Notes: a model not told the origin generated them from the sequence alone. A DNA stretch of 64,000 nucleotides from Phlegmacium glaucopus (GCA_015039465.1 MU130362.1:97735-161734), one strand, 5' to 3'. Positions 1 through 12,700 are shown, counted from the stretch's first letter. A program made the numbers and translations.

Positions 1-2562
1 GACACTTCCCTCTGACGTCTCCCCTTCCATGTCTCTATCTTCATTTTCATCCACCTCGGCTTGAGTGGGTACAGTGGCTGGCAGAGGACGCCGCATTGTC
101 GTCGGATTACCCTGTACACCTGTAAGCATCCCACGTTCCTCAAAATTGACACGCGCCGCTGCCAGCTTGTCAACCCGTTGATTCGTTAGAAGCATCTGGC
201 CAATTGCATTGTTCCGGCTTGAATGTTGCCATGGTTGTTTCACTGCCTTGATGTGCTTGGATTCGGTGATGGAAGAACATACACCATTAGGGGCTCCAAA
301 CATTTGAATAAGGGATCAATAGTGTAAAAGAGAGTGTTGACGAGGAAGGTCAAAGTGATTACGAATACCCAAAGTAATGAAAATTTGACGTTCTTCATGG
401 TAGTGTTGAACAGCAGCATCAATCCGAACTAGGATGGATTCATCAATTTGTGACCGTCGTACTAGGTAGCAGAACTCCATGAATGCGCTGATTGCACGTA
501 TCATGGCATCTGGGACCAGCCCTGAAATCGCAGGGAGAACGACTTTCATGAGTGCTTTGGAATCATTTCCGGTCCACTGCTTGAAACCGCGCCCATCAGG
601 AAAACGTTGAAGACCAGAAAACCCTGGAACGACCGAAATTCTGGTGATAGAGTCCTTGTTTAATGGTTAATCTATAATTCAAAATGAATACTGCTTACCG
701 ATGGTCCATTTCCGCAACTAACGACTTTCCATTTGGTTGTGACTCGAGATATTGGATAACCCATGTAACAATATGATCCTTGAATGTTCCTTTGATAATC
801 TGGTGAAGGAGATTGGGTGATAAGAGTTCATGGATGTTTGCACGTGGAAAATGAACTGTAAACGGCTGAAAAATGAAAATTAAATAAAATGACAACACAT
901 ATCATCACTGGGCGAAATACCTACCACAATGTCCCCGATTATGCCATAACCCTCCCACAATTCTTTCAAATCCCCGTTGAACGCTTCATGCAAGGCCATT
1001 GTATGTTCATGAGAACGCTGGACAGCATCCTCAGGATCTCCATCGAGGTTATCTGAACGTGCGGTGCAGCTATAGATAATAGAATATCTGAATTACTACA
1101 ACGATGGAGCCGAAGGTTGAGTACTCACCGTGGACACCACCCTGAAACAACACATGCCAACAAACATTGCTCAGGATAATCGGCAATGTATGGTCCAAGA
1201 CCATAGATGACTCGCCGGTAATGGCCATCGCCACAACGCGTGATGCGAGGCGTCTCCATCCAGGGCCTCAGAGGCATCAGAATTCTTGTCAAAGATGAAT
1301 GAAAAAGCTGGCGTCGGAATTTTTGAAAGGCTGCACTATCTTGGTGATCACGTCCAGCTATAAGACAATGTATTGAATGTAAGAATAGAATAATTGGTCG
1401 TATTAACAAAATCTCTCACTTTTGGGTATTGCTAAAAAACTGATTACTGCCACAGCATCTCGGTGTGCACGGCGTACATGATTCTGTACGTTGCCTAATG
1501 AGGCATAGAGCGGATAGTACTCGTTTTGCCCAGTTCCAACTGAGACCGTTGTCTTGTCACTCCCGAGAATTATTGGTGAGAACATCGCTCCGTGTGTATC
1601 AGGATTAGATGCAATAGCATCCTAGAAATGTATGAGTATCAATGACTTTACATTTGAAACTGAAACGTACAGCTTGGTCCCATGCCCAATTACCTGATAA
1701 AAGGTCTGTGTATTGCCTCTTTCCATCTCTGCCCAAAACTCGTTTCGGAGAATAGTCAATTTCGCGGGACAAGGCTGGATTTCCAATCTGCGCTTCCATA
1801 ACATCAAGTGGATTCCGATACCAGACCTTGTACTCTTTGGTCATCCAACTAGGTGAATCTGGCAGCACCTCGCCATCATATGTGACTTTGAAAGCTTCCC
1901 ATGCAATGTCGCCAAGAGGTATCGAGTCGATTCTTGTGTGCAGATCTCTAGCATTGGAAAAAGGAGGATCAACGTCTTCATGTTTTCGTTCCTGTCTTGA
2001 TGCCCAAAGATTCATCAAAATGTCGATGTTCCCAGCAGACATTTGTGTGCGCGTAAAAAGGAAGTCGGCGATATGGAATTCTTCCTCGTCATGAAAAGGG
2101 AAGTAATCAGTGGGGTCTGATGGATGAGGGGGTGGTGGTGGTGCGTTTGGTGGTAGATTGAAGCCTTTGTCATCACATGGCCAACCTGCAAATAATATAT
2201 CAGCGTTGTAAAAATATTTATATAATGTAAAACTCACCATCCAGATAAGGGTGGTTTTGGACGTATATACCTGAACGACCTTGCACAGTCCATACCGTTT
2301 GTCGAGGAGTACTCTGGCTTGGTGTAGGTGGAACCTCCAGTGGCACTTGGTGAGGTGGCATTTGAGGAGGTGATGGAGAGGGGTCAACGGGGGCATTGTG
2401 AACTGGTGATGGTGGAAGTGGTGAAAACTTGTATTGATTTCGGGGATTTGCAACGCAGCTTGCCTGGTGCTTGGTGAGTCCTCCTGGAGTCTTGCAAGCT
2501 TTTTTGCAGCCTGGGAAATGGCAGCGATAAAGAGCGGGTTTGTATGAGGCACGGCGGTGCAT
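1..2562 (-). CDS. Plavaka-type DNA transposase, 3' end cut by the window edge
   Basis: The N-terminus is a C2H2 zinc finger (CHFPGCKK, then LTKHQASC; plus positions about 2450-2530), followed by a proline-rich linker. The body contains the conserved block GSDKTTVSVGTGQNEYYPLY and then NVQNHVRRAHRDA (about 1430-1590), which I recognise from the basidiomycete Plavaka transposase family. Further exons continue to position 1. Exons I could place run 2562-2238, 2185-1671 and 1621-1420; all have GT-AG borders and keep frame. I saw no premature stop in the part examined, so this copy may be recent. The protein should bind element ends and catalyse cut-and-paste transposition. It is divergent from the accessory gene starting at 2683. 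The C-terminus lies outside the window. Confidence 0.85.
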
Positions 2563-2682
2563 GGTAATACGTAGTGAGGGGGAGTTGGACTTGTTTGTTT
2601 GGAAAATGAAGAACTACAACACGTGTGTCATATTATGGAACAACTCGGAGGATACGGACTCAGTAGTTTTTTTTCACTCACC

Positions 2683-5207
2683 ATGTCAAATCCCACTCGA
2701 CCATCCACACGTAACACCAATGCAGAAAAACATCCAGGTCTGATGCAAAATGCCTATAGTTGTAAAACATCACAACAAGCACAGGCTGAACGCGACCAAA
2801 AAGCAGCTGAGAAAAATCAAAAGTTAACGAAGAGGCAGGTGGGCGCTCACACAGCAGCAACACTTGAAAACCAGGCTCAAGCGAAGGCTAAAACGCAAAA
2901 AGAGCAACTAGGGGTGCCGAAAAAACCCCAATCTTCTACTGCTCATGCTTATCGCCAAAGATCTATAGAAGAAAACACAGGACAAGAAGGTTAGTTTTTT
3001 TAAACGCTATAACAATTACTCACAAAATTTCTGGATCGCAAGTCGACAATGGTGCAAAGGCACCGGCAGCTACACCTTCAACATCTCACCAGAAATCAGG
3101 GCAGGAAGGATCTGAAAAGAAAAATGGTCAGTTTCTCTCACACCATCTTCGGAAACTTACTCACATGTAGTGTATCACTAGTCAATGATAACATTTCAGA
3201 TGCTCAGCCAGTGCCTCACATCCCAGGTAAAAAGAAGATAATCCAAAAGATCGTCTATAAGGAAGTGGATGGTAAGCTGAACTGATCTTTATCGTATGAG
3301 ACAAGGAAAGGGTACTTACTTGGTATACTAGAAGATGATGAGATGACTGATATTTATGGAGAAATAGTACCTTCCAATCTTGAATTGGACAGTTCCGAGA
3401 GTGACTTTGTCCCAGTCGGTGGTGATGAGGACATGCTTGATGACATTGAGCTTGAAGACGATGAGGCTGACACAGAGTTGGGCAGGCAAGGTGGTAAGAA
3501 GGAAAAAAAAGGTGTCACTGCAAGGAACCGGGTGCGTGGAATTCGGGACCAACTTGCTGGTTTGCAAGAAGCTTCTGAGGAACATGAGGTCGTCAACAAG
3601 CGGAAAGCAGTAGCCGAGCTACTGGCATTTGACAAGTGACATCCTTACAATCAAGTTGTCTCATCACTGATCTTGTTTTACCAGAGCACCCAAGAAGGCC
3701 AAATCAACGACGTCTCTCCCATCGGGTGTGAAAAAAAATTGGGAAAAGGAAGCAATTCTTCTCCCACACGCACTGGCACGGAATCACCGCTCAGCGTCCT
3801 CTACCTCGGTTGTCTCTGTTTATTGTGGTCAATCTGCCTCATCCGGCTCAAATGTAACCACTGCCCTTGTACCCGGTCACGTCACCACCATCAGCTCAAA
3901 TGATGATGATCTGCCAGCATTCAAAACAGGTGGAATTTCATCGGATGATGATGAAGTTGAGCGCAAGTATATTGTCAATGAGACCGCCAATGGTTTCCGA
4001 TACCATGTAAGTACTTAAAATTTCTACATCTATGAGTGCTGATATTATTTTTTTTAAAAAAAAAGTCTATTGCTAAAATAGAGGACATCGAAGGAGCACC
4101 AACTCGCATCTCTAAACGCAGTGACAAAAAAACAGCTCGACCAACTTTCAAGGATCTCCCTGCCAAGACCTCAGAGTTATTCAACAAAAGCTCTCTCCTC
4201 GAGGCTTACAACGCTACTGGGGAGCTCAATGCATGGGAATCACTTCCTGACAAGGACATCGCGGCTATGTGGAACCATGTCTTCAGTGACATTTACCCTG
4301 TTACCATACATGATGGAGGAGACGGGAATTACAGCCTCTTTGTTGTTGTAAAAAAATTGGTGCGCTGTTATATTATATCTTCATCTCGAATCTTTCTAAA
4401 TTTGTAAAGGTATTTCGTGGGGTTTCATCCCGTATCTATAACCGTTTAGCAGAGGCAGCTGTGACTGCTTTAGAAGATGAATATGATCGCCGAGAGATCT
4501 CAGCTGTCGAAGACCGTGCAAATTTTGTAATTGATATGCTAGGCAATGACAACGACACAAATTGCCCTTTCTTGTGGCAAACTACGGATAGCGTTGAGTG
4601 GGAAGGTGGCAGTCAAATGAAGGTACGTACTTGCCTTTGTGGAGCTTATGTTGCCAGCTGACTGGCTGATCCCAAAAACTACTAAGGTCTTTTTATGGGT
4701 CGGTTGGTACTTAAAACGCTGGCTGTCTACCTTGCGCTTGTCACAAGCATTCGTCCGGACATCAGTGGATACACCCCGTCAAGCCGACCACGGGGTGCTT
4801 TAATGTTGTCCATTCAAGCGGTATGTTGATTTATATGCTCTGACTGGGAGTTAGGAATGTTGACTGACCGTTTCAATGTTAAGGTTCACCGTGCATTACA
4901 GTACTCGGTATCAGGAAAATTCAAACCACCGGGTGGGAAAGCTGGAAGTTTCTCGCAAGAAAACTGGGGTGATTATGAGATATTAGATGAGAAGCGGGGA
5001 AAGATGAAGCTCAAACAGAGAAGCACAATATATCAAAAACGGGTCGATAACATGCCAGATGCACACTGGGCTGCGATTATGGACGGTGCAACTGCATTCA
5101 TAGGAAGGCGAAAGGGGGTTTACGCAGAGCAGAGCGCTGAAATGGATGTAATTGAAGCAGATGACGATGATGACGAGGCAGCGTTATATGACCCTATGTT
5201 TGCGTAG
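2683..5207 (+). CDS. Plavaka-associated accessory protein, multi-exon
   Basis: The gene begins about 120 bp from the transposase start and diverges from it. The start at 2683 (MSNPTRPSTRNTN) is preferred to the in-frame ATG at 2599, which would nearly abut the transposase start. At least eight exons have good GT-AG borders. The N-terminal half is basic and glutamine/lysine-rich, with an acidic tract near 3420-3480. The C-terminal half has a helical pattern I associate with proteins encoded beside Plavaka transposases: SSRIYNRLAEA, then GLFMGRLVLKTLAVYLALV (about 4686-4742), then VHRALQYSVSGKF. It ends in an acidic tail. The join between the exon ending near 4623 and the one from 4686 does not keep frame as I read it, so this copy may carry a one-base indel. 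Biochemical function is unknown. Confidence 0.6.
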
Positions 5208-5505
5208 GCTTGAACGGGACCCAAAGCAGTCCAATATCGATGTACTTTACTTGTCTTTACAGTATACTTCCTAAAAATAAAGGCTACTTTCACTAAATTT
5301 AAAAGTGAATATTGACTTTAAAAGACAAAAGTGTCTCTTGTGAGAAAATGGACTGGGCTTATCGAAGACGTGACGACTTTTGGTCTTTTCAGTCTTTGGT
5401 TGTCTCAGGGTCTTTTGAAAGACATCAAAAGATGCCCTGAAAGACTTGACGCTTTTGCTGATGTGATGGATGGTACCTAGTTTAATAATACTTGCAATCA
5501 AACCG
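5208..5505. other. Downstream flank of the accessory gene, no gene seen
   Basis: The stretch holds an imperfect hairpin-like segment around 5390-5450 in which TCAGGG and TCTTTT motifs recur in both orientations. It may include the right end of the Plavaka element, but I could not identify terminal repeats because the other end is outside the window. Confidence 0.3.
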
Positions 5506-5913
5506 AGGACCCCCGAAAGCCCTCTAGGAGGTAGTCTCAAGTCCGCATACAAATGGCCCGCCACAGGCGGAGCTAGGTACCAGGACCGCATACAAACGGT
5601 CACTTTTTGGGCCAGATGTAGGTTCAAAAGTCCACATACAGACCCACCCATCACCGAAGGTAGGTTTGATAGTCCGCATACGGCATAGGTCCCGGAAGGT
5701 CGCCGACTGAGGTGGTTAAAAAAAAAATTGGGTATTTTTGCGGATTTTGGAACATTTTTAGGGCTATGTAGGTACAGAAGTCCACATACAAATGGCACCT
5801 GACGGAGGTCGGAACAAAAGTCCGCCTACGAACCGGCCTCGCAGAGCCGAAAAACCGTCCGCATACCGACTTTTTGGCGAAAACCTACCTCACAGGGGGC
5901 TTTCGGGGGTCCT
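5506..5913. mobile_element. 408-bp MITE with internal subterminal-type repeats
   Basis: The ends are inverted copies: AGGACCCCCGAAAGCCC at 5506-5522 and its complement at 5897-5913. The match continues imperfectly to about 30 bp. Flanks are TCAAACCG (5498-5505) and TCAAACCA (5914-5921), an 8-bp target duplication with one mismatch, as expected for hAT-like elements. Inside are seven copies of GTCCGCATAC-like motifs at 5541, 5584, 5630, 5672, 5780, 5820 and 5857, most about 37-46 bp apart. There is no credible coding region, so the element must be mobilised in trans. Confidence 0.8.
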
Positions 5914-7501
5914 TCAAACCATAACTCATCCTTTGTTGGCATCAATCATCCGTAGCATCGCGGTCCTTCAACTTCCTTCGACGTGGAAACCAGTAACCAT
6001 ACTAGTACCTAATTGGAACGAACTCAATGTCCTTCTAACCTTTTCCTATGTCTATGGCAAACATTACTATGGCTTCAATCAACGCATGACCCTCGGACTC
6101 CTAATGACAACTCCTAACTTCAAGTTTCTCTTGGCGGCGGATGGCTTTTGACTCTTTTAGTATGCTATCCTACGAGGCGGGTCACAATCATTTCCTAGTA
6201 CCCACAAGCTCCACCGTGTCCACGTGTCCGGGAGGGGCTGAAAATCCATCATTCATTTTTAACGTGTAGGGTCTTTAACACTGGTCCACTTTATACAGAA
6301 AAGATGAGACAGGTTGGCCTTGTTACGGTATGTAATCTTTTGTTCTTTTTCTTGAATGCTGTTTGAGTCCATCAGAAAATGATTAAACTGTGAATGCTAG
6401 AATGACAGTTGATGACGATTTTTTTTAGCCAATACAATAATGTTACAGCAGCATGGTTTCAAGTGAACAGAGCGTGTGAAGCACTATGGAAAAGTAAGAG
6501 AGCACCATCATGCATCAGTATTTATGTAGTACCGTTGTGGTTCATTGAATTGAATCCATCTTCAACGCAGGAAACTTCACCCTATTTTTTCCGCGTGCAT
6601 GCTTCAAACCAAAATAGTCGCAACAGGATCTGGAGCCCATTTTTGGGATTTTGGGCCCTTTTTTCCCGGAAACAGGCAATAGCCCTTTTAGGGGGGTAGT
6701 GCCTGGGAGCGATTTCTTCTGATGTTTCCTAGGCTCAACCTAATCCCCTCTCATCCGTGAGAGGGGCTTATAACAAGGTACTGGTTTCATCAGGGCAGTG
6801 TCAAGTTTTTGGTAATGAATTTATACTGTTGAATCAAGTGACTTTTGAGTGCTACTTATTAGACATATTATCATCTATAACATAATATCTATCCAAAAAC
6901 CAATTTTTCTCATTTTTAGAGGTTGCTGGAGTGAAAAGAAATGGGATGGAAAACATGGTCTCATTTCGTGCTGATTTTGTAGTCTTTCAAATGCTTGATC
7001 GCCAGAGTCACAGGTTGGTCACATTGGTCCGACAAAGCGGCAGGCTCAAGCCCACCCAGCACCGCACATATCTTCCTTCACGTCTCCTACCTTCTGGTCA
7101 GAAGCCTCAAGATGAGAAGGTTGTTCCGAGTCAAGATATAGACATTCTTGTGAAGGATGCGATGGTGTCATGGAACAGGAATTATTACATGCATTTTTTC
7201 AACAGCAGGGTGTGCTGAATGGGCTAGGAAGTTGTGGGGTTTTGGTTGAATTAAGCATAGGCTCAGAGGGTCTGTCAGCTGCAGGAGTTGTCTCTGGGTT
7301 CTCTGAATGCTCATAATATTTAAATTTTGGGTTTGTCACGCTGATAAGACCGGCAACTAAAAGTTTGTATTGAAATTTGATCAAGACTACAATTTGATAT
7401 CTAATGAGTTGTGATGGTAGCACTGCCCTCCTATGTGACGGACTTTGTTACAAGACCGTCCACAAGTGGACAATCTTGGTATGAGACTATGATGTTTTCT
7501 G
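5914..7501. other. Unassigned DNA between the MITE and the hAT element
   Basis: No gene is recognised. A 9-bp perfect hairpin (CCCCTCTCA, loop TCCG, TGAGAGGGG) lies at 6745-6766. A 95-codon open frame at 6931-7218 matches nothing I know and is probably chance or a remnant. Confidence 0.4.
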
Positions 7502-8509
7502 TAGTGCTGGGTTTGTTATGAAATTGTTAGTAACTCCGAATATATAACACACAAATCACATGTTAATAACATATCTCACATGGAGGGGTCAAAATTTGGA
7601 TGTGATATACTGTTAGATATTCTGGTAATGCTTGTAGCCAAGATCAATTTTACCATGAGAATATCTTATGGTGAAATTTTGTGTCTAGCTTACTCTACCG
7701 TCATGCTATCAAAGGCTCAAGAGCAAGGCTTAATCAGCCTATGCAACCAATTCATCAACTCTGGGGACAAATTGTTGGAATATATACTGTGACGAGGCAG
7801 CGTGATGGTGAATGAGCAATGAGCTACAAATTTGAAGTGAAGTCTTATTGTTGTTTACTGCGGAGTATTAAATAAAATTACATAATCTAAGGTAGTGGCG
7901 GGAGTCATATTTCAACAGAAATTGGGCTGTCGGATTTGCTCAACCTCGTTAATTCCACAATACCTGATTGAGGAAGTCAAGATTGGAAGGAGTGGACCAA
8001 GTGTTGGAATATCGAGCACACCGCAAGACATTGTTGGGTGCCCAGCCCTTACATTCTTGTGGCCCACTAGTCCTTTTTTACCTCATATCATTCCAGACCA
8101 TTCCTAATTCTATTTTATTGTTTCGTATCTACATAAGTACATAGTTATAATAATGAATACCCTTGCACGATTGCGAGGGTCCACTGCTATCCCGAGTGAG
8201 CTTGTAGAACAGCTCATTTTAACACCAAGCACATGGATGAGCTCAACAAAACGTGGAGGCTCATCAACAAGGAGGGTGAAAATATACCATGGCCAACAGT
8301 TCTTGTTTATTTTTGTAATACTATGCATAGAATTTGGAACTCAATGATCTACATTAGCCACCATTGATGCAAGCACAAGAAAAAATACCGACTCAGAAGA
8401 ATGACAGCCCATCAAGTTCCCATGTCAAAATAAAGACGTCACCCGACACATGGGAATACATTAAACTTGGTGAGTTAAAGGATCAAGTTGATTCAATTAT
8501 CATTACAGG

Positions 8510-10780
8510 ACTTGGCAAAAAAGTTCCCGACAATTTATGCTGATGTTGTCCAGAACTTGGCTGGACGAGCGCATTCAACCAAGCTTGGAAAGGTTGAAGA
8601 GGCATTGGAATCTGAAAATGTTAAGTCAGAGCCTGTTGTTACATTCCATCATACATTACTCTGGTCCAACTCCGACAGAGTTGTTTCCGGTAGTCCATAC
8701 TCCTTTTCAGTACTCTCCCTTGTCTCCGGTTCTACTCCACCTACGTCCGACTCCGAGACTTTTCCGTATCATTCCGACTCTTCCGACGTCACTCCAAACT
8801 CGTTACCACTTCTTCACCTCTACCACTATTCTTTGTCATCATCTTTCCCACCATCAGTCAGCATACCCGCCATGGATTATTCACCCAAGAATGCAGAACC
8901 TTTCCGGGAGCAGAACGCAGCACTTATATTTATCTTTTATATTTCGGTTGCTATTCCTTTATTTATTTAAGTACTCGAAACTTGTATGTTTTTCCTCAGT
9001 TCGAATATCAATCTTGTTTCCTCCTCTTGTTCGTCCTCTAAGTCACTGAGGTCTTCCGTCTTATTACTTCTTCTTCCGTTCCAAAATCAGGACACCTTAG
9101 GAGCTGGGCGGCACAGCACACACGCTGAGGCCAATGTCCTTTCCGCTTACTGTTCCAGAGTAACTCCGACGTGACTTCCTTGTTTTAAACTTAACACCTG
9201 TGTCGCAAACACCACCTCTGGGAACAATCATGAATTATATGAACTCTGCAAAGCTAACAGACAAACAAAAGGTCAAGATTGAATGGCTCATGTTTCGCAT
9301 GTTTATTTGCTGTGCATTACCATGGGGTTTGATGAATAGCAATTTTTTTGTTGTGTTTGTGCTTGCCTTATCTCCAGCTTTTGTTGTTCCAGATTGGTCA
9401 TCCTTCTTTCCAAAACATCTTGCTCAAGAGGTTGCTGCCTGGGGAGAAGCTTTTAAGATATTTCTTGGGGACAAACATCATCTCACCTTGTATGGAGCAT
9501 GTGTGCTCATGATGAGCTGTATACATTCCATACTACCACTCCAAAGCGACGCTCTTTCTTTACAGATGGTCACATCTTTAAAGGTGTATCAGTAACAGGA
9601 GAAGTGCTTCTCGGTGTTATTGTGAAGGTATGAGATTGATAAATATCTTTTTCTCACAGAGTGCTGAGAAGAGATTTTTTCAGCATATGATGCTTGCAAG
9701 TATTGTGCCATTGGATTTTCAACAAATATGATCTCTGTCACAACTTGAGTTTGTTTATGAAAGATGTCGGGAAGCTGTTCAAGGAGGTATGTTCAAAAAA
9801 TTTCCATCTGAGTCATCCAGACAAACTACTGTTTCAGATGCTCTCAGTTGTGTCTGGTGTTGCAAATTATTTTGGAAAGTCCAATTATGGAACCCACCAT
9901 CTTGATGAAGAACACAAGAAGCAAGGTGTGGCCCAAGGGATCAAGTCTCATTCTGAAACTCGCTTTTCATCAAGTTACTACCAAGTTGTGTCTGTTAATT
10001 CTTGTAAGAACGCAATTAATAAATGCATCCAATCAAGAACATTAAAGTTTGATACAGCCACAGTATGTTTTAAATCTGACATATTATGCGTGTCTTACTT
10101 TAGATTCCATAGACAAGGAAGCTCCTTCCATACATCGAGGATGGCGCAACTCACTGGCACTTTATGGCAAAGATGTCAGGGTTTATCCACCTCCTGGCTG
10201 CAGGTGCTAATGGCCTGCTTACGCTTGAGGGTCAGAACACAAATTGCACTGACATTTTCTATGTCTGGGTCTGCATCACTTACCAGCTTGAACAAGTTTT
10301 CACCAACCCATCCATTGGTGCCTGGGAATATTGTTCATCAATGATCAGTGGTAGAAGCCTATAACCACCGCTTCCACCAAATGATGATGGAGTCCTCTCA
10401 TTATGTGTTTCTCACTGGGTATTATCTTCATCCCTGTAAGTAACCCATTTACCAGTCATTTTACTACTTATATACCATTTTTCTCAGTGTACCGTCACCA
10501 TGGAGGTCTACAGATAACGCTGCCAACTCTTGTTGAGGGACAAAAGCCGAAGTTGAAGCTCACATCTATCCTTGAAATATACAAAGGAGAACAGCTTCGC
10601 CTTCAGGACTCTGGGTCAGAAGTTGTTCCTAAATTGATTGAAGAGTTTCTTGCGTATGCATAGAACAAGGAGCCATTCTGTAGCCAGCCATGGAACCAAG
10701 ACATGAAGCCACTTAAGTGGTGGAATCACTTATCAGGGGATTCAAATGCATGGCTAATTAGTGTAAGTCTTGGATTATTG
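8510..10780 (+). pseudogene. hAT-family transposase remnant
   Basis: The reading frame resembles agaricomycete hAT transposases (RNase H-like fold with a C-terminal dimerisation region). Recognisable blocks are a region at about 9260-9430 containing LTDKQKVKIEWLMFRMFICC; HDELYTFHTTTPKRRSFFTDG (about 9507-9570), reached only by a frame change near 9505; LCHNLSLFMKDVGKLFKE (about 9730-9785); FGKSNYGTHHLDEEHKKQG; SETRFSSSYY; and a C-terminal NKEPF region near 10663. It is disrupted by the solo LTR at 8637-9196, the frame change near 9505 and an in-frame TAG at about 10661. Excising the LTR and one CCTGT rejoins the frame, so the LTR landed in a once-open gene. No BED zinc finger could be read at the 5' end. 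Confidence 0.75.
8637..9196. mobile_element. Solo LTR, copy 1 (560 bp)
   Basis: The LTR starts TGTTACATTCC and ends CTTAACA, and is flanked by the 5-bp duplication CCTGT (8632-8636 and 9197-9201). It aligns along its length with copy 2 at 13623-14176. There is no internal retrotransposon region, so it arose by recombination between two LTRs. The family is undetermined; 5-bp duplications fit Ty3 and copia elements. Open frames inside it are LTR sequence, not genes. Confidence 0.88.
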
Positions 10781-11123
10781 GATATTGAATGTGACTGAGA
10801 CAATCCCAAACTGATGGCTCTGATTACAAAGGTTGATTTGCATGGTCTGGGTGCTTCACTTGGCATGTCAGCAAACACTCAGCTTGATAAACCAATGGGA
10901 AATCCAGGTGACTGGAGAATCAACAGCTTCCTTGACGGCGAGTAGAGTTTTTAACACGTTAGTAACATGTTAGATATGAAAATTCATGTTAGTAACATTG
11001 CAATATTTACATTATGTAATCTGAATATCTAACAGTTATTAACAAGGATATCTAACATCACAGGAGGTCCAGATAATATCTCATGTTAGTAACATCAGCA
11101 AAATAATATCTAACCCAGCGCTA

Positions 11124-11985
11124 GAACATTCCTGCCTTTTTTGATGGTTTTTTTTTGGTGTTCTTTCCAAGTCTCACACCCCTCACCTTGTAATCATACA
11201 TTTCATTATTTTCTACATTGGCCAGGTGGATGTTCATCATTTGATATTTGATATTCAAGCCTGCATCAGCACACTCTGGAGCCACCTACCATGGTCTGCA
11301 GAAGTGCTGTGCAGGGTCTGTAGTCAGGTGTAGCAGTTGTAGTGGCTGTAGAGAAGGTATACCTTCTGCACAGTGCTGTGTAGCCTACAGTATTGCCATA
11401 GCCTACAGTAGTGCTGTGGTAGTGTTGCTGTAGCCTATAGTAGTACTGTGGTAGCATTGTTGTAGCCTATAGTAGTAGTCTGGTAGCATTGCTATAGCCT
11501 GCAGAAACACTGTGCAGTGCTTCATGAGTCTGCATGCTGACCACAGTAGCATCATTATAGTTACCAAAGCAATGTATAGTCAGCCATAGGCCACCTATAG
11601 ACTCTCATAAATCAGCCATTTTGCTGATCTAGTAAGGATCATTAACATTGCTTTATTGTATTATTTAAATTGATATGTTGACAGATCTGATCAGATCTGG
11701 TCATTTATTCCACTCTGTCTTGTCTGTCTTGGTCTCCTTAGCAAGTTAATATTTTACTTATTTTTATTAGGATTTTTTTTGTGGTAATATATATATTATT
11801 TATTCAATGTTGCATTAATACTAATAGCCTATTAAAATAAAATAAAATACCTCTACTGAGAGGTCTAAGGAAGTTAAACCCCCAGTGGGAGGGTGTTGCA
11901 GCTGTAATGTATTAAGATTAAACTTAAAAAAACTCATTGGGAGCATTGTCATTGTCATAGTCTAAAAGGGGGGTGGGGAATAGCA
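11124..11985. other. AT-rich noncoding DNA with an imperfect tandem repeat
   Basis: At about 11290-11520 a roughly 30-bp motif built on CTGTAGCCTATAGTAGTACT recurs imperfectly five or six times. GATCAGATCTGATCAG-type palindromes occur near 11683 and again near 13125-13150. No coding potential is convincing. Confidence 0.55.
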
Positions 11986-12700
11986 GCCAATGTTCATCTT
12001 GTCATACACATTGTTTGTTGTGTTGTTCGCATTGTTTGTTGTGTCATACACATTGTTTGTTGTTGTCCTACATGTTGCACACATTGTTTGTTGCCTTGTA
12101 TGCATCATCCTATGCGTTGTTGTTGTTTTATGTGCATGGGTGTCATTGGATGTGTTTGTACTCACATAGGGGCCATTGTACACCTGTATGTGTTATTTTA
12201 CATGTGTGGGTGGTGTGTGGGTGTTGTTGGAGGTGTGTTGGCATCATTGGAGGTGTGGGGGTATTATTGGACACATTTGTACATGCATAGGCACCATTGC
12301 ACATGTGTACACATTATTTGATGATTTGATGCATGTGGGTGTTGTTGGAGGTGTGTGGGTGTTGTTGGATCTGTCTGGGCACTGTTGGAGGTGTGTGGGT
12401 GTTGTGGTACATGTGTATGTGCTGTACGTCATTGGTGTATGTTGTGCTGCAGTTGTTGTTTTGTTGGAGGTGTTGTGTTGTTGTATGTGTTGTTTGTTGT
12501 TTGCTATGGTTGCTGTATGTCATACATAAACTATTATAACATGTTAGTAGTAAATTACAATAAAATGAGAGAAAAAAATCCCCCCCCTGGTGAGGGGGGG
12601 TTACCATTGATCATTGTTGTTGTTGTTGTGCTGCTGTTGGTGTTCATTGTTGTTATTTGTTGCTGTTGTTGTGTAGGGGGTATTACCATATCATAAAAGT
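11986..12700. repeat. G/T-rich degenerate minisatellite region
   Basis: The plus strand is almost purine-poor and built from variants of GTTGTTGGAGGTGTGTGGGT, most clearly at 12190-12400, with further TTGTTGTTG runs to about 12670. Several frames stay open in both directions only because of this composition. A C7/G7 pair near 12582-12600 could fold. Confidence 0.7.

Larger units (their letters stand above)
7502..11123 (+). mobile_element. Decayed hAT element carrying a nested solo LTR
   Basis: The left end TAGTGCTGGGTTTGTTAT (7502-7519) and the complement of the right end TAGCGCTGGGTTAGATAT (11106-11123) match at 15 of 18 positions. Both sub-ends carry GTTAGTAAC-type motifs: 7526 and 7562 on the left, and several between 10960 and 11095 on the right. 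The transposase remnant lies between. Removing the 560-bp solo LTR leaves about 3.06 kb, a plausible length for an autonomous hAT. No 8-bp target duplication is visible, which fits an old copy or slightly misplaced ends. Confidence 0.65.

Noticed and set aside
8488..9174. Open frames of 160-170 codons in Ser/Pro-rich sequence
   Set aside because: They lie within the solo LTR, apart from a short hAT-derived start.
11962..12696. Several overlapping open frames on both strands
   Set aside because: They exist because G/T-rich repeats lack stop codons; the predicted proteins are low-complexity.
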